This document shows, in pieces, positions 55,732-63,103 of a stretch of DNA of 64,000 nucleotides (position 1 is the first letter of the stretch; each line of letters starts with the position of its first letter). The stretch lies in contig CANNGA010000018.1 in NCBI GenBank assembly GCA_947504035.1, positions 23,765 through 87,764 on the forward strand, written 5' to 3'. The position numbers were made by a program, and so were the translations under genes. The notes under the pieces were generated by a model, which saw only the letters and a program-made list of their open reading frames with translations, was not told where the DNA came from and searched no databases. This DNA comes from an uncultured Flavobacteriaceae bacterium. GTDB taxonomy: Bacteria; Bacteroidota; Bacteroidia; Flavobacteriales; Flavobacteriaceae.

Positions 55732-56660
55732 AAGCCAGCGGTGGCTCACCGCCATACGAACATTATTTAGAGAAAAACGGTTATACAAACAAAAGTATCC
55801 AAACCTACGTTAATGCCAAATCTCGATTTATCGAGTGGTGTGAAACCTATGGAACTACAGCGGAAACTATTGATTACAAAGCGGTTTTAAAATACATCGA
55901 ACACTTACGAAAAGGAAAGCTAACCGCAAGAACTTTAAAAACCTACGTTGGTAACCTTAAAATTTATTTTGATTATTTAGTAGAAGAAAACTACAGACAA
56001 CAAAATATTATTAAAGAACTCAATATAAAAGGCGTTAAAAAGACCGTTGTCAACAACGTTTTAGAGTTCGAGGAGCTAGAAGATTTATATTATTCTTATC
56101 CAACAAATAAAGGCAAAGCAATAGCAAGAAAGCGTAATAAAATCATCATTGGTTTATTAGTTTATCAAGGCTTGAATACAAGAGATTTACAATTATTAGA
56201 AGTAGACAACATACAACTCTACAAAGGTAAAGTCACAGTTCCAGGAACTAAGAAAAGTAACACACGAGACATCGAATTAAAACCGTTCCAGTTAATGGAG
56301 TTTATGGAATACATTAACGAAGTTAGACCAAAGTTAGTTAAAATACGTAAAAAACTCTCCCCTTCTGGGGGAGATGCCGAAGGCAGAGGGGGAGAACAAT
56401 TATTATTACCCATCGGAAAGAGTTTTAAGCTACACAATACACTTCATAAAATCACCAAAGAACTAAAGGAGATTAACAACAAGTTTACAGACGTAAAGCA
56501 GATAAGAACAAGTGTCATTATTAATTGGTTAAAAGTTCACGGACTACGAAGAACCCAATATTTAGCAGGACACAAATACATAAGTTCAACCGAACGCTAT
56601 GAGCAAGACGATTTAGAAAGCCTACACGAAACGATTAATAACTTCCATCCATTTAAATAA
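55719..56660 (+). CDS. Second tyrosine recombinase, with atypical first arginine position
   Basis: 313 aa. N-terminal core-binding domain (YLEKNGYTNKSIQTYVNAKSRFI), then the catalytic half. The first catalytic Arg is not at its usual place: GLNTRDL (151-157) has Asn153 where GLRxxEL is expected, although Arg155 is two residues on. The box II region QIRTSVI, GHKYISSTERYEQ with the His and the nucleophile Tyr are present. Residues about 213-226 (KLSPSGGDAEGRGGEQ) are encoded by a GC-rich palindromic insert. It may be a partner that needs the first recombinase for cleavage. Confidence 0.85.
   Translation: MEKIKASGGSPPYEHYLEKNGYTNKSIQTYVNAKSRFIEWCETYGTTAETIDYKAVLKYIEHLRKGKLTARTLKTYVGNLKIYFDYLVEENYRQQNIIKELNIKGVKKTVVNNVLEFEELEDLYYSYPTNKGKAIARKRNKIIIGLLVYQGLNTRDLQLLEVDNIQLYKGKVTVPGTKKSNTRDIELKPFQLMEFMEYINEVRPKLVKIRKKLSPSGGDAEGRGGEQLLLPIGKSFKLHNTLHKITKELKEINNKFTDVKQIRTSVIINWLKVHGLRRTQYLAGHKYISSTERYEQDDLESLHETINNFHPFK
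56355..56394 (+). repeat. GC-rich palindromic element inserted in frame in the recombinase gene
   Basis: CTCTCCCCTTCTGGGGGAGA then TGCCGAAGGCAGAGGGGG: two nested hairpins of strikingly higher GC than its surroundings. It sits inside an open frame without breaking it and adds a Ser/Gly/Glu-rich loop to the protein, like the palindromic elements found inside Rickettsia genes. Confidence 0.7.
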
Positions 56661-56691
56661 ACAAACACTAACTTTATAGCAGCAAACTAAG

Positions 56692-57315
56692 ATGAATATT
56701 AAATTGGCAAACAAGACGAAAATACAGATCCAGAACGCAGAAGATATCTATAGTGTGATGCAGCGTATTTTAATGCGCGAAGAAAAAGTAGATCGCGGCA
56801 GGGAGCACCTCTGGACAATAAGTTTAGACAATGCCAATAAGATATTAAACATCGAACTGGTAAGTATGGGCAGTTTTAAAGCCACGATAGTAGAGCCTAT
56901 GGAAGTCTTTAGCATCCCATTGCAAAAACGAGCAGTACACTTGGTGTTGGTGCATAACCATCCGTCAGGCACACTAAAACCATCAGATGCTGATAAAGAT
57001 ATTACCGACAGACTCATACAAGTAGGGCGCATCATGAAAGTACCAATACTAGATCACCTTATTATTACCGAAAGTTCGTATTACAGTTTTGCAAATAGTG
57101 GCTTATTAGACGAGCTCTCTAAAAGCCTAAAATACGTGCCAGCCTTCGAGATTAAAAAGCGCTATGAAAAACAGGCAGAGAAGAAAGGTAAAGAAAAAGG
57201 AAATAGGGAAGGCAAAAAAGCAATTGCTAAAACAATGAAAGACGGAGGTTACCCTTTAGAGGAGATTATAAAGTTAACAGGCTTAAGTAAAGGTATCATA
57301 GAGCGTTTAAAATAA
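56692..57315 (+). CDS. RadC-like JAB-domain protein
   Basis: 207 aa. JAMM/RadC motif HNHPSGTLKPSDAD (H88, H90, D101) and ITESSYYSFANSGLL, the usual end of RadC domains, are present. After a charged linker (KQAEKKGKEKGNREGKK) comes a C-terminal tail GGYPLEEIIKLTGLSKGIIERL, which is a motif otherwise common at the end of Rpn/YhgA-type transposase-like proteins. The N-terminal helix-hairpin-helix part of chromosomal RadC is missing. RadC-like genes are frequent in mobile elements, function unknown. Confidence 0.85.
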   Translation: MNIKLANKTKIQIQNAEDIYSVMQRILMREEKVDRGREHLWTISLDNANKILNIELVSMGSFKATIVEPMEVFSIPLQKRAVHLVLVHNHPSGTLKPSDADKDITDRLIQVGRIMKVPILDHLIITESSYYSFANSGLLDELSKSLKYVPAFEIKKRYEKQAEKKGKEKGNREGKKAIAKTMKDGGYPLEEIIKLTGLSKGIIERLK

Positions 57316-57332
57316 AACTAAAGAATAAAAAT

Positions 57333-57340
57333 TATCTTTG
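57333..57340 (+). promoter_or_regulatory. Candidate -7 box of the RelBE-type pair
   Basis: TATCTTTG matches TAnnTTTG and lies 18 bases before the antitoxin start, suggesting a promoter separate from the upstream operon. Confidence 0.45.
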
Positions 57341-57357
57341 TAATAAATCATAGCGTT

Positions 57358-57573
57358 ATGGGAGCATTAGAGATACGAGAAGAATTACAGAGGTATATCG
57401 AAATAGGCGATAAGCAATTTTTAAACACTTTATATGAAACTGCTAAAAATTATATGGAGCAGAAGCGTTTAGATCGAATGATTGCCGAAGGGGAAGCAGA
57501 TATTAAGGCAGGACGTTTACACAGTCAAAAAGACGTGCAAAAAATGATAGAAGATTGGACAAAAGAGAAATAA
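57358..57573 (+). CDS. RelB/ParD-type antitoxin candidate
   Basis: 71 aa, mostly helical and charged (EIREELQRYIEIGDKQFLNTL, ..., GEADIKAGRLHSQKDVQKMIEDW). The ending GRxHSQKDVQKMIEDW resembles flavobacterial antitoxins paired with RelE/ParE toxins. Its end overlaps the toxin gene by 19 bases. Confidence 0.75.
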   Translation: MGALEIREELQRYIEIGDKQFLNTLYETAKNYMEQKRLDRMIAEGEADIKAGRLHSQKDVQKMIEDWTKEK

Positions 57574-57881
57574 AACCAGTATTCTGGACAACTAGAGCTA
57601 CCAAAGATTTAGAGAAAGTCACTAAGTTTTACATGGGACTTTATGGCGCTTCCAAAGCAAGAATATATGCAACAGAACTCCGAAAAAGCACTGATATTTT
57701 AGAACGTGAAAATGTAGATTTATCGAAAGTAGGAGCAGCAGATGACGCTTTTACCCATTTAAAACATAACTACAGGAAATTGATAAAAGGCGATATCAAG
57801 ATTACTTACCGAATAGGCAGAACAAAAATTTATGTAGTTAGAGTTTTTGATACCCGTCAAAACCCAAATAAAAACAAATAA
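57555..57881 (+). CDS. RelE/ParE-family toxin
   Basis: 108 aa from a TTG start at 57555 that overlaps the antitoxin gene. WTTRATKDLEKVTKFYMGLYG and the C-terminal HNYRKLIKGDIKITYRIGRTKIYVVRVFDTRQNP are typical of RelE/ParE toxins, which cleave mRNA or poison gyrase. Toxin-antitoxin pairs of this type stabilise mobile elements. Confidence 0.85.
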   Translation: MDKREIKPVFWTTRATKDLEKVTKFYMGLYGASKARIYATELRKSTDILERENVDLSKVGAADDAFTHLKHNYRKLIKGDIKITYRIGRTKIYVVRVFDTRQNPNKNK

Positions 57882-57977
57882 CCCTATAGCCCACGCCAAT
57901 AAAATCTAGCCGTTTTTGCAAAACTCCCTCTATATTTTATTGTCTTCCTCCTCGCCGCATCATCAAAGCTATATTTA

Positions 57978-58064
57978 CATAATAGAAGTTATAGTAGCAA
58001 AAACCCTCTCAAAGGTACGCTACCGCTAAGTTTTTATGTTTTAGTAGCTATAACTGCTATTATG
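57978..58064. repeat. Inverted repeat A of the structured region
   Basis: CATAATAGAAGTTATAG (57978-57994) and CTATAACTGCTATTATG (58048-58064) are complementary at 16 of 17 positions; spacer 53 bases. Confidence 0.75.
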
Positions 58065-58380
58065 CAAAATAGCCGCACTGCCGCCGCTGAAACCAGCCAC
58101 TTCTGCCAGCGCACTAGGAAACCATAATTTTTACTTCGTAAGCCACCACACCGAATTTGCATTAAAATCCTAACGCAAAAACACGTCAAGCGAAAAAGCT
58201 TGCCTTAGTTCTTTGCTTGTATTTTAACACAACTCGTGCCCTCACTCCTGTGTCGCTCTATGCCGCTAGGCAGCAGTTTAAAAAGCTGAAGATTGACTGC
58301 AAACAATCTCTTAACCGCCAACATATAGACCTACAAATCTTCATCCTTTTAAACTGAATAAAGAGCGTTTACATCAACCG

Positions 58381-58457
58381 TTTTAGAAGTGTAACGATTT
58401 ACAAGTCAATGTCCATAATACAGGTACAACCAACTATCAATCGTTATACTTCTAAAA
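58381..58457. repeat. Inverted repeat B of the structured region
   Basis: TTTTAGAAGTGTAACGATT (58381-58399) and AATCGTTATACTTCTAAAA (58439-58457) are complementary at 18 of 19 positions; spacer 39 bases. Confidence 0.8.
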
Positions 58458-58536
58458 TGCAACAACCGCAGGGCGTTAGTCTAGAGCAAGAGTGCGCAAA
58501 AGCGTCGGCAGTATGGGGCGCAGCAGAGGGAGCATT

Positions 58537-58630
58537 TTACATAATTGACATTATAACGACAGTTTTAAAACCACTAAAATGAAATACTTAAAAGCTGTGC
58601 GTAAGCGGACTTATAATGCCAATTATGTAA
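58537..58630. repeat. Inverted repeat C of the structured region
   Basis: TTACATAATTGACATTATAA (58537-58556) and TTATAATGCCAATTATGTAA (58611-58630) are complementary at 19 of 20 positions; spacer 54 bases. Confidence 0.8.
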
Positions 58631-58648
58631 CATACCGTGGCAAAGGAA

Positions 58649-58699
58649 GCAGGTAAAAGACAGAGGGTTTTTGTGTGCAAAAAACTGGGTTTTACCTGC
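58649..58699. repeat. Hairpin D with nested stem
   Basis: GCAGGTAAAA and TTTTACCTGC (10 bp perfect) enclose a second stem GTTTTT-GTGTGC-AAAAAAC. Confidence 0.75.
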
Positions 58700-59015
58700 G
58701 TGGGATTTATTATAATGAATCTTCACAAATAAGCTTTACTTCTAGAAATCTGACATTAAATTATATCTATAAATAACGGAGAAATCCGAAAAATTAATAG
58801 ATATGAAAGATGCAAAAACTAAAATACTGGCTGTACAAATCACTAATAATTATAAATGAAATACCAATGCCAATTAAGCAACAAACCATTAAGATAATAA
58901 TGGAAATAGTAGTATATTTATCACAGTAATACGTTCTTTAAAATATTTTTGAGAGTAGCTTTTTGAGCAAGGTATGCGTTAAAAATTGTGCTTTTTTTAG
59001 AAAAAATGCATTAAC

Positions 59016-59270
59016 TACTATCCCTTTGGGATGCTGCTGCCTAACCGCCACGGCAGTAGTGATAAGTACCGTTATGGCTTCCAAGGGCAGGAAAAAGATG
59101 ATGAAGTTAAGGGGGAAGGGAATTCTGTAAACTTCAAATATAGAATGCACGACCCACGAGTTGGACGATTTTTAAGTATAGACCCATTAGCATCAGAATA
59201 TAGTTGGAATAGTCCTTATTCGTTTAGTGCAAATAGAGTTATTGATGGAGCAGAGCTTGAAGGCCTTGAA
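59016..59270 (+). repeat. RHS-core direct repeat, copy 2
   Basis: Encodes [10 protein letters not shown] to AELEGLE, matching 50824-51078 in the same orientation. Similarity to the main gene begins abruptly at about 59013; a stop codon lies at 58998 in the same frame. Confidence 0.85.
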
Positions 59271-60164
59271 GTTAAAACTGTCATTAATTATTGGGATCAG
59301 CATCAAAACGGTGATTGGTTTGTTAAACACACAGAAGCCTTTGTGCTTGATGGTGAGAATACAAATTTTACAGTTGAAGAATATAACGTAATCTCTGGAG
59401 TTGGTGTTGTTAGTCAAGCTCAGTATGACCAAGTAAAGTCATATATGGGAACTTTAAATGGATTGAAATCAAGCGCAAATTACAACTATACTGACCCAGA
59501 ATCTACTAAACAAAGAAAGGCAGATGATGATGCTTGGGTTACTGCAATGATGGACAAAAGAGGTTTTGACCCTTTATATAGATTAGAGCTACAACAAGTT
59601 ATTTTACAAAGAGATTTATCTGCGCCAGACAATCAAGAATTTGCTCAAGATTTAGCCGATACAGGTCAATTATTAAATAGATTTGGAGTTTTTCGTACCG
59701 CAAAAGTTAGTGGTTTAGGTCAAATCGATGAAATGGCTGGTAGTGTTAAAAGTATGAATAAGGGTGCTACTGTTTGGGGTGGTGGTCGAAATAATTGTGT
59801 GAATTGTGCTATAGGTGTTGATTATAAATTAGCTGGTAGAGCAAATTCAGCATTACCAAAAGCTCCTTTTACAAATGGTAAGTATTATGATGTTGTACAG
59901 CCAATTGCTATTATTGAAAAAACTTATAATACTACATTCAAAAGTTTTAAGGGAATGGATGATTTAAAATCATTGTTAGGTAAAAGTGGAGAAAGAGGCA
60001 TAATTTATGGTAAATATGCAAATGGAGAAGGACACGTTTTGAATGTAGTTAATCAAAATGGAAAAATTAATCTCCTAGATGGTCAAGGACGTGTTTTGGG
60101 TAGTGGTAATGGAGCTGGTACGATAAGTAATTTTGTAGAAACTAAACTCTTAAAAACAAATTAA
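59031..60164 (+). CDS. Orphan RHS tip with papain-like toxin domain
   Basis: 377 aa from the first ATG (open frame from 59001). Residues 1-80 repeat the RHS core ([47 protein letters not shown]). The rest is a different toxin. Its C-terminal part has a Cys-His-Asp set of papain-like effectors: C256 ([12 protein letters not shown]259 is an alternative), H335 ([12 protein letters not shown]) and D350 (NLLDGQG), so I call it a papain-fold (Tox-PL, possibly glutamine-deamidase) toxin. No signal peptide or clear promoter precedes it, so it may be silent until joined to the main RHS gene. An immunity gene follows 3 bases later. Confidence 0.8.
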   Translation: MLLPNRHGSSDKYRYGFQGQEKDDEVKGEGNSVNFKYRMHDPRVGRFLSIDPLASEYSWNSPYSFSANRVIDGAELEGLEVKTVINYWDQHQNGDWFVKHTEAFVLDGENTNFTVEEYNVISGVGVVSQAQYDQVKSYMGTLNGLKSSANYNYTDPESTKQRKADDDAWVTAMMDKRGFDPLYRLELQQVILQRDLSAPDNQEFAQDLADTGQLLNRFGVFRTAKVSGLGQIDEMAGSVKSMNKGATVWGGGRNNCVNCAIGVDYKLAGRANSALPKAPFTNGKYYDVVQPIAIIEKTYNTTFKSFKGMDDLKSLLGKSGERGIIYGKYANGEGHVLNVVNQNGKINLLDGQGRVLGSGNGAGTISNFVETKLLKTN

Positions 60165-60167
60165 CTA

Positions 60168-60506
60168 ATGCTTACTAAACTTGAAGCAAAAAATAAAGTA
60201 GATTTTTTTTTAACTATAATAGCTGATGGGAATGATATGGTTTTACCAAATGGCGAAACCATTAAATATGAACTTATTGTTATGGATGATAACACTATAG
60301 AAAGAGATGAATTATTCGTTTTTTTTTATAATTCAAAAGAATACTTGTTAAATAATAATGCTTCTTATGCATTAGTAGGAAATGGAGGTATTATAGTTGA
60401 TAGGTGCGATGGAAATATGTATATGTCAGGAACATCAGAACCAATAGAATATTATATAAATAAATTTATAAGTGATAAAAATAGCCTAGAGAGAATAGAC
60501 TTTTAA
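60168..60506 (+). CDS. Imm35-like immunity protein
   Basis: 112 aa cytoplasmic protein. The central ELFVFFYNSKEYLLNNN, YALVGNGGIIVDRCDG and MSGTSEPIEYYINKFIS follow the pattern (WVFFYNSxxYL ... LAGNxPIIVD ... GTAxPxExYI) that I know from immunity protein 35 (YrhB-like) families. It begins 3 bases after the papain-like toxin gene, as expected for a cognate pair. Confidence 0.8.
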   Translation: MLTKLEAKNKVDFFLTIIADGNDMVLPNGETIKYELIVMDDNTIERDELFVFFYNSKEYLLNNNASYALVGNGGIIVDRCDGNMYMSGTSEPIEYYINKFISDKNSLERIDF

Positions 60507-60540
60507 ATAGGTATATTGAAACAATAAAGAGCTATCCTAA

Positions 60541-60580
60541 CCCCCCGCTACCGCTAGCTTATAGCTAGTGGAGGTATGAG
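60541..60580 (+). repeat. REP unit, complete
   Basis: CCCCCCGCTACCGCTAGCTT then ATAGCTAGTGGAGGTATGAG: the palindrome CTAGCT-TAT-AGCTAG with the same GCTA foot and TGAGTAAG tail as the units near the RAYT gene. Confidence 0.65.
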
Positions 60581-60634
60581 TAAGAGAAGTAAATAATAAT
60601 AGCATTAATGATACAAACGGGTATATTTAATATG

Positions 60635-60655
60635 CCCCCGCTAGCGCTCGTTTGT
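60635..60655 (+). repeat. Left half of a REP unit, cut by an IS1380 tip
   Basis: CCCCCGCTAGCGCTCGTTTG runs into the IS tip CCTTAAATCC exactly where a REP loop is expected. Confidence 0.6.
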
Positions 60656-60733
60656 ACCTTAAATCCGTATGTTAATAGTAAGATGTAACCGCAAACCTTT
60701 GTTATAATTGGGTTTGCGGTTTTTTGTGTTTTC
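60656..60733 (+). mobile_element. Solo IS1380 left end (78 bp)
   Basis: Identical over 78 bases to the tip of the truncated IS1380 element at 9656-9733 (opposite orientation), including its terminator hairpin CCGCAAACC/GGTTTGCGG. No transposase follows, so it is a deletion relic. Confidence 0.75.
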
Positions 60734-60770
60734 CCCCGCTAGCGCTAGTTTGTACCTTAAATCCGTATGT
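60734..60770 (+). mobile_element. Second REP half joined to an IS1380 tip
   Basis: CCCCGCTAGCGCTAGTTTGT followed by ACCTTAAATCCGTATG: another REP left half joined to the first ~17 bases of the same IS end, in direct orientation to the one before. Confidence 0.6.
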
Positions 60771-60980
60771 TTTTAAGAATGGATTGAAAATCATATTTGA
60801 CATTAAAGTTTTGCTCAAATCTTGTATTTTACTAAAGATGTTTAGGTAAGAACGGTGTTTTTGTAGCTTTTTAATTGCGCTTACAACCTTCCTGTAAAAT
60901 AGTCTGTAATAAGTATATCCTCTCGATTTTTATTTGCTAAATTTAGAGCTTAAATAAGCTAGCAAACATTACAAAACGAA

Positions 60981-62039
60981 ATGAAAAAAGTAGAAAAGTT
61001 TTCACCAGAAATTAATAAAGTATACTTTATAGAACGGCATACGCTTATTCATATTCTTTCTGGGAAGGGGAGCATTCAAGTTGATTTTAAAAATTACTTT
61101 GATTGGCAAGAAAAGGCAATTTTTCTAGAAAAAGGACAGTACATTAAATTCTTGTCAAACGATTTTGTTGTTAGAAAAATTGAGTTCTCGAATGAAAACA
61201 AGTTCTATGATGCCAATGTAAGAGTGCTGTTTAAACATTTAATTTCTTTAGGGTATATAGATTTATTAGAATGTGAAGAATGTAATACCTTCCTTTCTGA
61301 GACGGCATTAACAGATAATTCTGCAGATATAATAGACGTATCCTCTAAACAATGGTTTTGGCAAAACCCCTTTAAAGCAAACAAAGAAGAATATCAAGTT
61401 ATATTTGATGCAAAAGAGATTATTGATAAGGAGTACTCTAATAATTTAACAGGTAATGATTTAGTAAATCTTATTAATGATAGAGGGTACAATGCTCAAG
61501 CTTTAATTAAGGATAAGATAGGTTTATCGGTTAAAAATTTAATGACTTCTAAGAAACTTCAAGAAAGTCAAAAACAAATAGCATTTAGCGATAAAAGCAT
61601 TCAAGAAATCGCTTACGATCTGGGTTATAATGATGACGCGTATTTTAATAGAGTTTTTAAAAATACAAATGGACAAACCCCAAAACAGTTTAGAGATAAT
61701 TTTGACTATAAAAACAGAGATTTATTTTCGCAGGATATTTTAGAACTGCTTCAAAAATACCATACGCAAGAGCGTTCTCTTGAGTTTTATGCAGATAAAA
61801 TGAACCTCTCCATTAAAGCCTTATCCAACAAGGTACGGGCTAAAATGAATACCTCTATAGGCCAGCTTATACGTTTAGAATTAATTAACTCGGCAAAACT
61901 AATGTTATTGGAAGACCAGTCTGTTGCCTCTATATCGAGACAACTAGGTTTTGAAGAACCCAATCACTTTTCTCGCTTTTTTAAACACTATTCCAACACA
62001 ACACCTACAGACTTCAAATTACAAAAGTACAATTCATAG
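60981..62039 (+). CDS. AraC-family regulator with two tandem HTH domains
   Basis: 352 aa. An N-terminal cupin-like sensing domain (1-110) is followed by two complete AraC/XylS-type DNA-binding units: about 165-240 (IAFSDKSIQEIAYDLGYND, YFNRVFKNTNGQTPKQFR) and about 265-350 (LLEDQSVASISRQLGFEEP, HFSRFFKHYSNTTPTDF). Most AraC regulators carry one such unit. It precedes genes for an NTF2-like protein and a YHS protein in the same direction and may control them. Confidence 0.88.
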   Translation: MKKVEKFSPEINKVYFIERHTLIHILSGKGSIQVDFKNYFDWQEKAIFLEKGQYIKFLSNDFVVRKIEFSNENKFYDANVRVLFKHLISLGYIDLLECEECNTFLSETALTDNSADIIDVSSKQWFWQNPFKANKEEYQVIFDAKEIIDKEYSNNLTGNDLVNLINDRGYNAQALIKDKIGLSVKNLMTSKKLQESQKQIAFSDKSIQEIAYDLGYNDDAYFNRVFKNTNGQTPKQFRDNFDYKNRDLFSQDILELLQKYHTQERSLEFYADKMNLSIKALSNKVRAKMNTSIGQLIRLELINSAKLMLLEDQSVASISRQLGFEEPNHFSRFFKHYSNTTPTDFKLQKYNS

Positions 62040-62047
62040 TCCTTTTT

Positions 62048-62083
62048 TTGTAGCGTCTTAGCTTTAGTTCTGTTGCATCTTTG
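62048..62083 (+). promoter_or_regulatory. Candidate promoter of the NTF2-like gene
   Basis: TTG at 62048 and CATCTTTG at 62076-62083 (one mismatch to TAnnTTTG), spacer 25 bases, 30 bases before the ATG at 62114. Confidence 0.35.
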
Positions 62084-62113
62084 CAGTATACAAATAACAA
62101 AAAAACAAAAAAG

Positions 62114-62467
62114 ATGACTATCAAAGAACAAGTACAAAACATAGACGCCGTAGTTTCAACAGGAGCGATTGTAGACGCCGTAAAAGAATTTTTCGCAGAC
62201 AATGCTAACACCTCCGATTACGGAAATGGAGGCACCACAGGCAAAGCAGAAATGATTGCTAAAATGGAAGGCTTCGCAGGTGCCATTGCCAAAGTAAACG
62301 GAATAACACACCACCATTCTATAGTAGACGGAAATGTATCCGCCTCAGAATTTACCTTCGATTTCGATATGCAAGACGGCAGTAAAATCTACTGGCACGA
62401 GATCATTCGCAGGATCTGGAATGACGAAGGTAAAGTGATTCAAGAAGAATACTTTAACGCAGAATAA
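62114..62467 (+). CDS. SnoaL/NTF2-like protein
   Basis: 117 aa from the ATG at 62114 (upstream TTG/ATG frames are unlikely). VSTGAIVDAVKEFFADNANT, the central VNGITHHHSIVDGNVSASEF and the ending YWHEIIRRIWNDEGKVIQEEYF fit a small NTF2-like alpha+beta cone (SnoaL-like). Many such proteins have no known activity. The gene lies 75 bases after the AraC regulator. Confidence 0.8.
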   Translation: MTIKEQVQNIDAVVSTGAIVDAVKEFFADNANTSDYGNGGTTGKAEMIAKMEGFAGAIAKVNGITHHHSIVDGNVSASEFTFDFDMQDGSKIYWHEIIRRIWNDEGKVIQEEYFNAE

Positions 62468-62514
62468 TTACAATACATTAAAAAAGAATTAAAGCACACA
62501 TAAAAAAACAAGAC

Positions 62515-62988
62515 ATGAAAAAACTAGTAAAAACAGCACTTTTAGGATTAGCATTAGTAATGAGTACACTAACATTTGCTCAAGATAACAAAGCCAATAA
62601 CATAGATAACAGTAACATTGCCTTACAAGGCTACAGCCCCGTATCGTATTTAGATTTAGGATTAGCACAGAGAGGTCACAAAAACTTTAAGTCGGAGTAC
62701 AATAAAGTAAACTATTACTTTACCTCTGCAGCACAAAAGGCTGCTTTCGATAAAAACCCAGCCAAGTACGAACCACAATTTGGAGGCTTCTGTGCCTTTG
62801 GTATTTATGCAGGGGCAAAATTTAGAGTAGACCCTAATAAATTTATAGTAGAAGACGGCAAATACTACCTGTACTTAAACAATGTAGAGCTAGATGCGAA
62901 ACAATTATGGTTGGCAGAAAACAATCACAATAAGCTAACAAAGGTAGCCGATAAAAACTGGGAGAAATTAAGTAAAACACACAATTAA
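62515..62988 (+). CDS. Secreted YHS-domain protein
   Basis: 157 aa; signal peptide (MKKLVKTALLGLALVMSTLT, FAQ) and a YHS domain: ALQGYSPVSYLDLGLAQRG, YYFTSAAQKAAFDKNPAKYEPQFGGFCAFGI, with the F..P..Y.P...G.C pattern typical of the family, thought to bind metal. Follows the NTF2-like gene by 47 bases and is probably co-transcribed. A terminator follows. Confidence 0.85.
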   Translation: MKKLVKTALLGLALVMSTLTFAQDNKANNIDNSNIALQGYSPVSYLDLGLAQRGHKNFKSEYNKVNYYFTSAAQKAAFDKNPAKYEPQFGGFCAFGIYAGAKFRVDPNKFIVEDGKYYLYLNNVELDAKQLWLAENNHNKLTKVADKNWEKLSKTHN

Positions 62989-63005
62989 TACCTTAAAGCT
63001 AATTT

Positions 63006-63045
63006 ATAAAGTACAAGTACCAGTGCTTGTACTTTATTTGTTTTT
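63006..63045 (+). terminator. Intrinsic terminator
   Basis: ATAAAGTACAAG and CTTGTACTTTAT form a perfect 12-bp stem (loop TACCAGTG), followed by TTGTTTTTG. It ends the YHS transcript. Confidence 0.85.
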
Positions 63046-63103
63046 GAAATCAATTACCCAAAGGCACACTAAAATCCCTTAAACCCTCTAAAACCCCTAA
63101 AAT

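Larger units (their letters stand above)
57882..59000. other. 1.1-kb non-coding region with several long inverted repeats
   Basis: No coding frame is visible, yet the first 800 bases are visibly more GC-rich than the flanks and full of dyad symmetry: three long imperfect inverted repeats, a 10-bp perfect stem and CAAGC-GAAAAA-GCTTG at 58187-58202. The rest (58720-59000) is A/T-rich and unstructured. Possible roles are a replication or transfer origin, recombinase sites, or a structured RNA. Confidence 0.6.

Noticed and set aside
57978..58699. Integron-type attC sites
   Set aside because: The spacing of the inverted repeats is in the right range, but I do not see the conserved GTTRRRY/RYYYAAC ends, and no cassette array is present.
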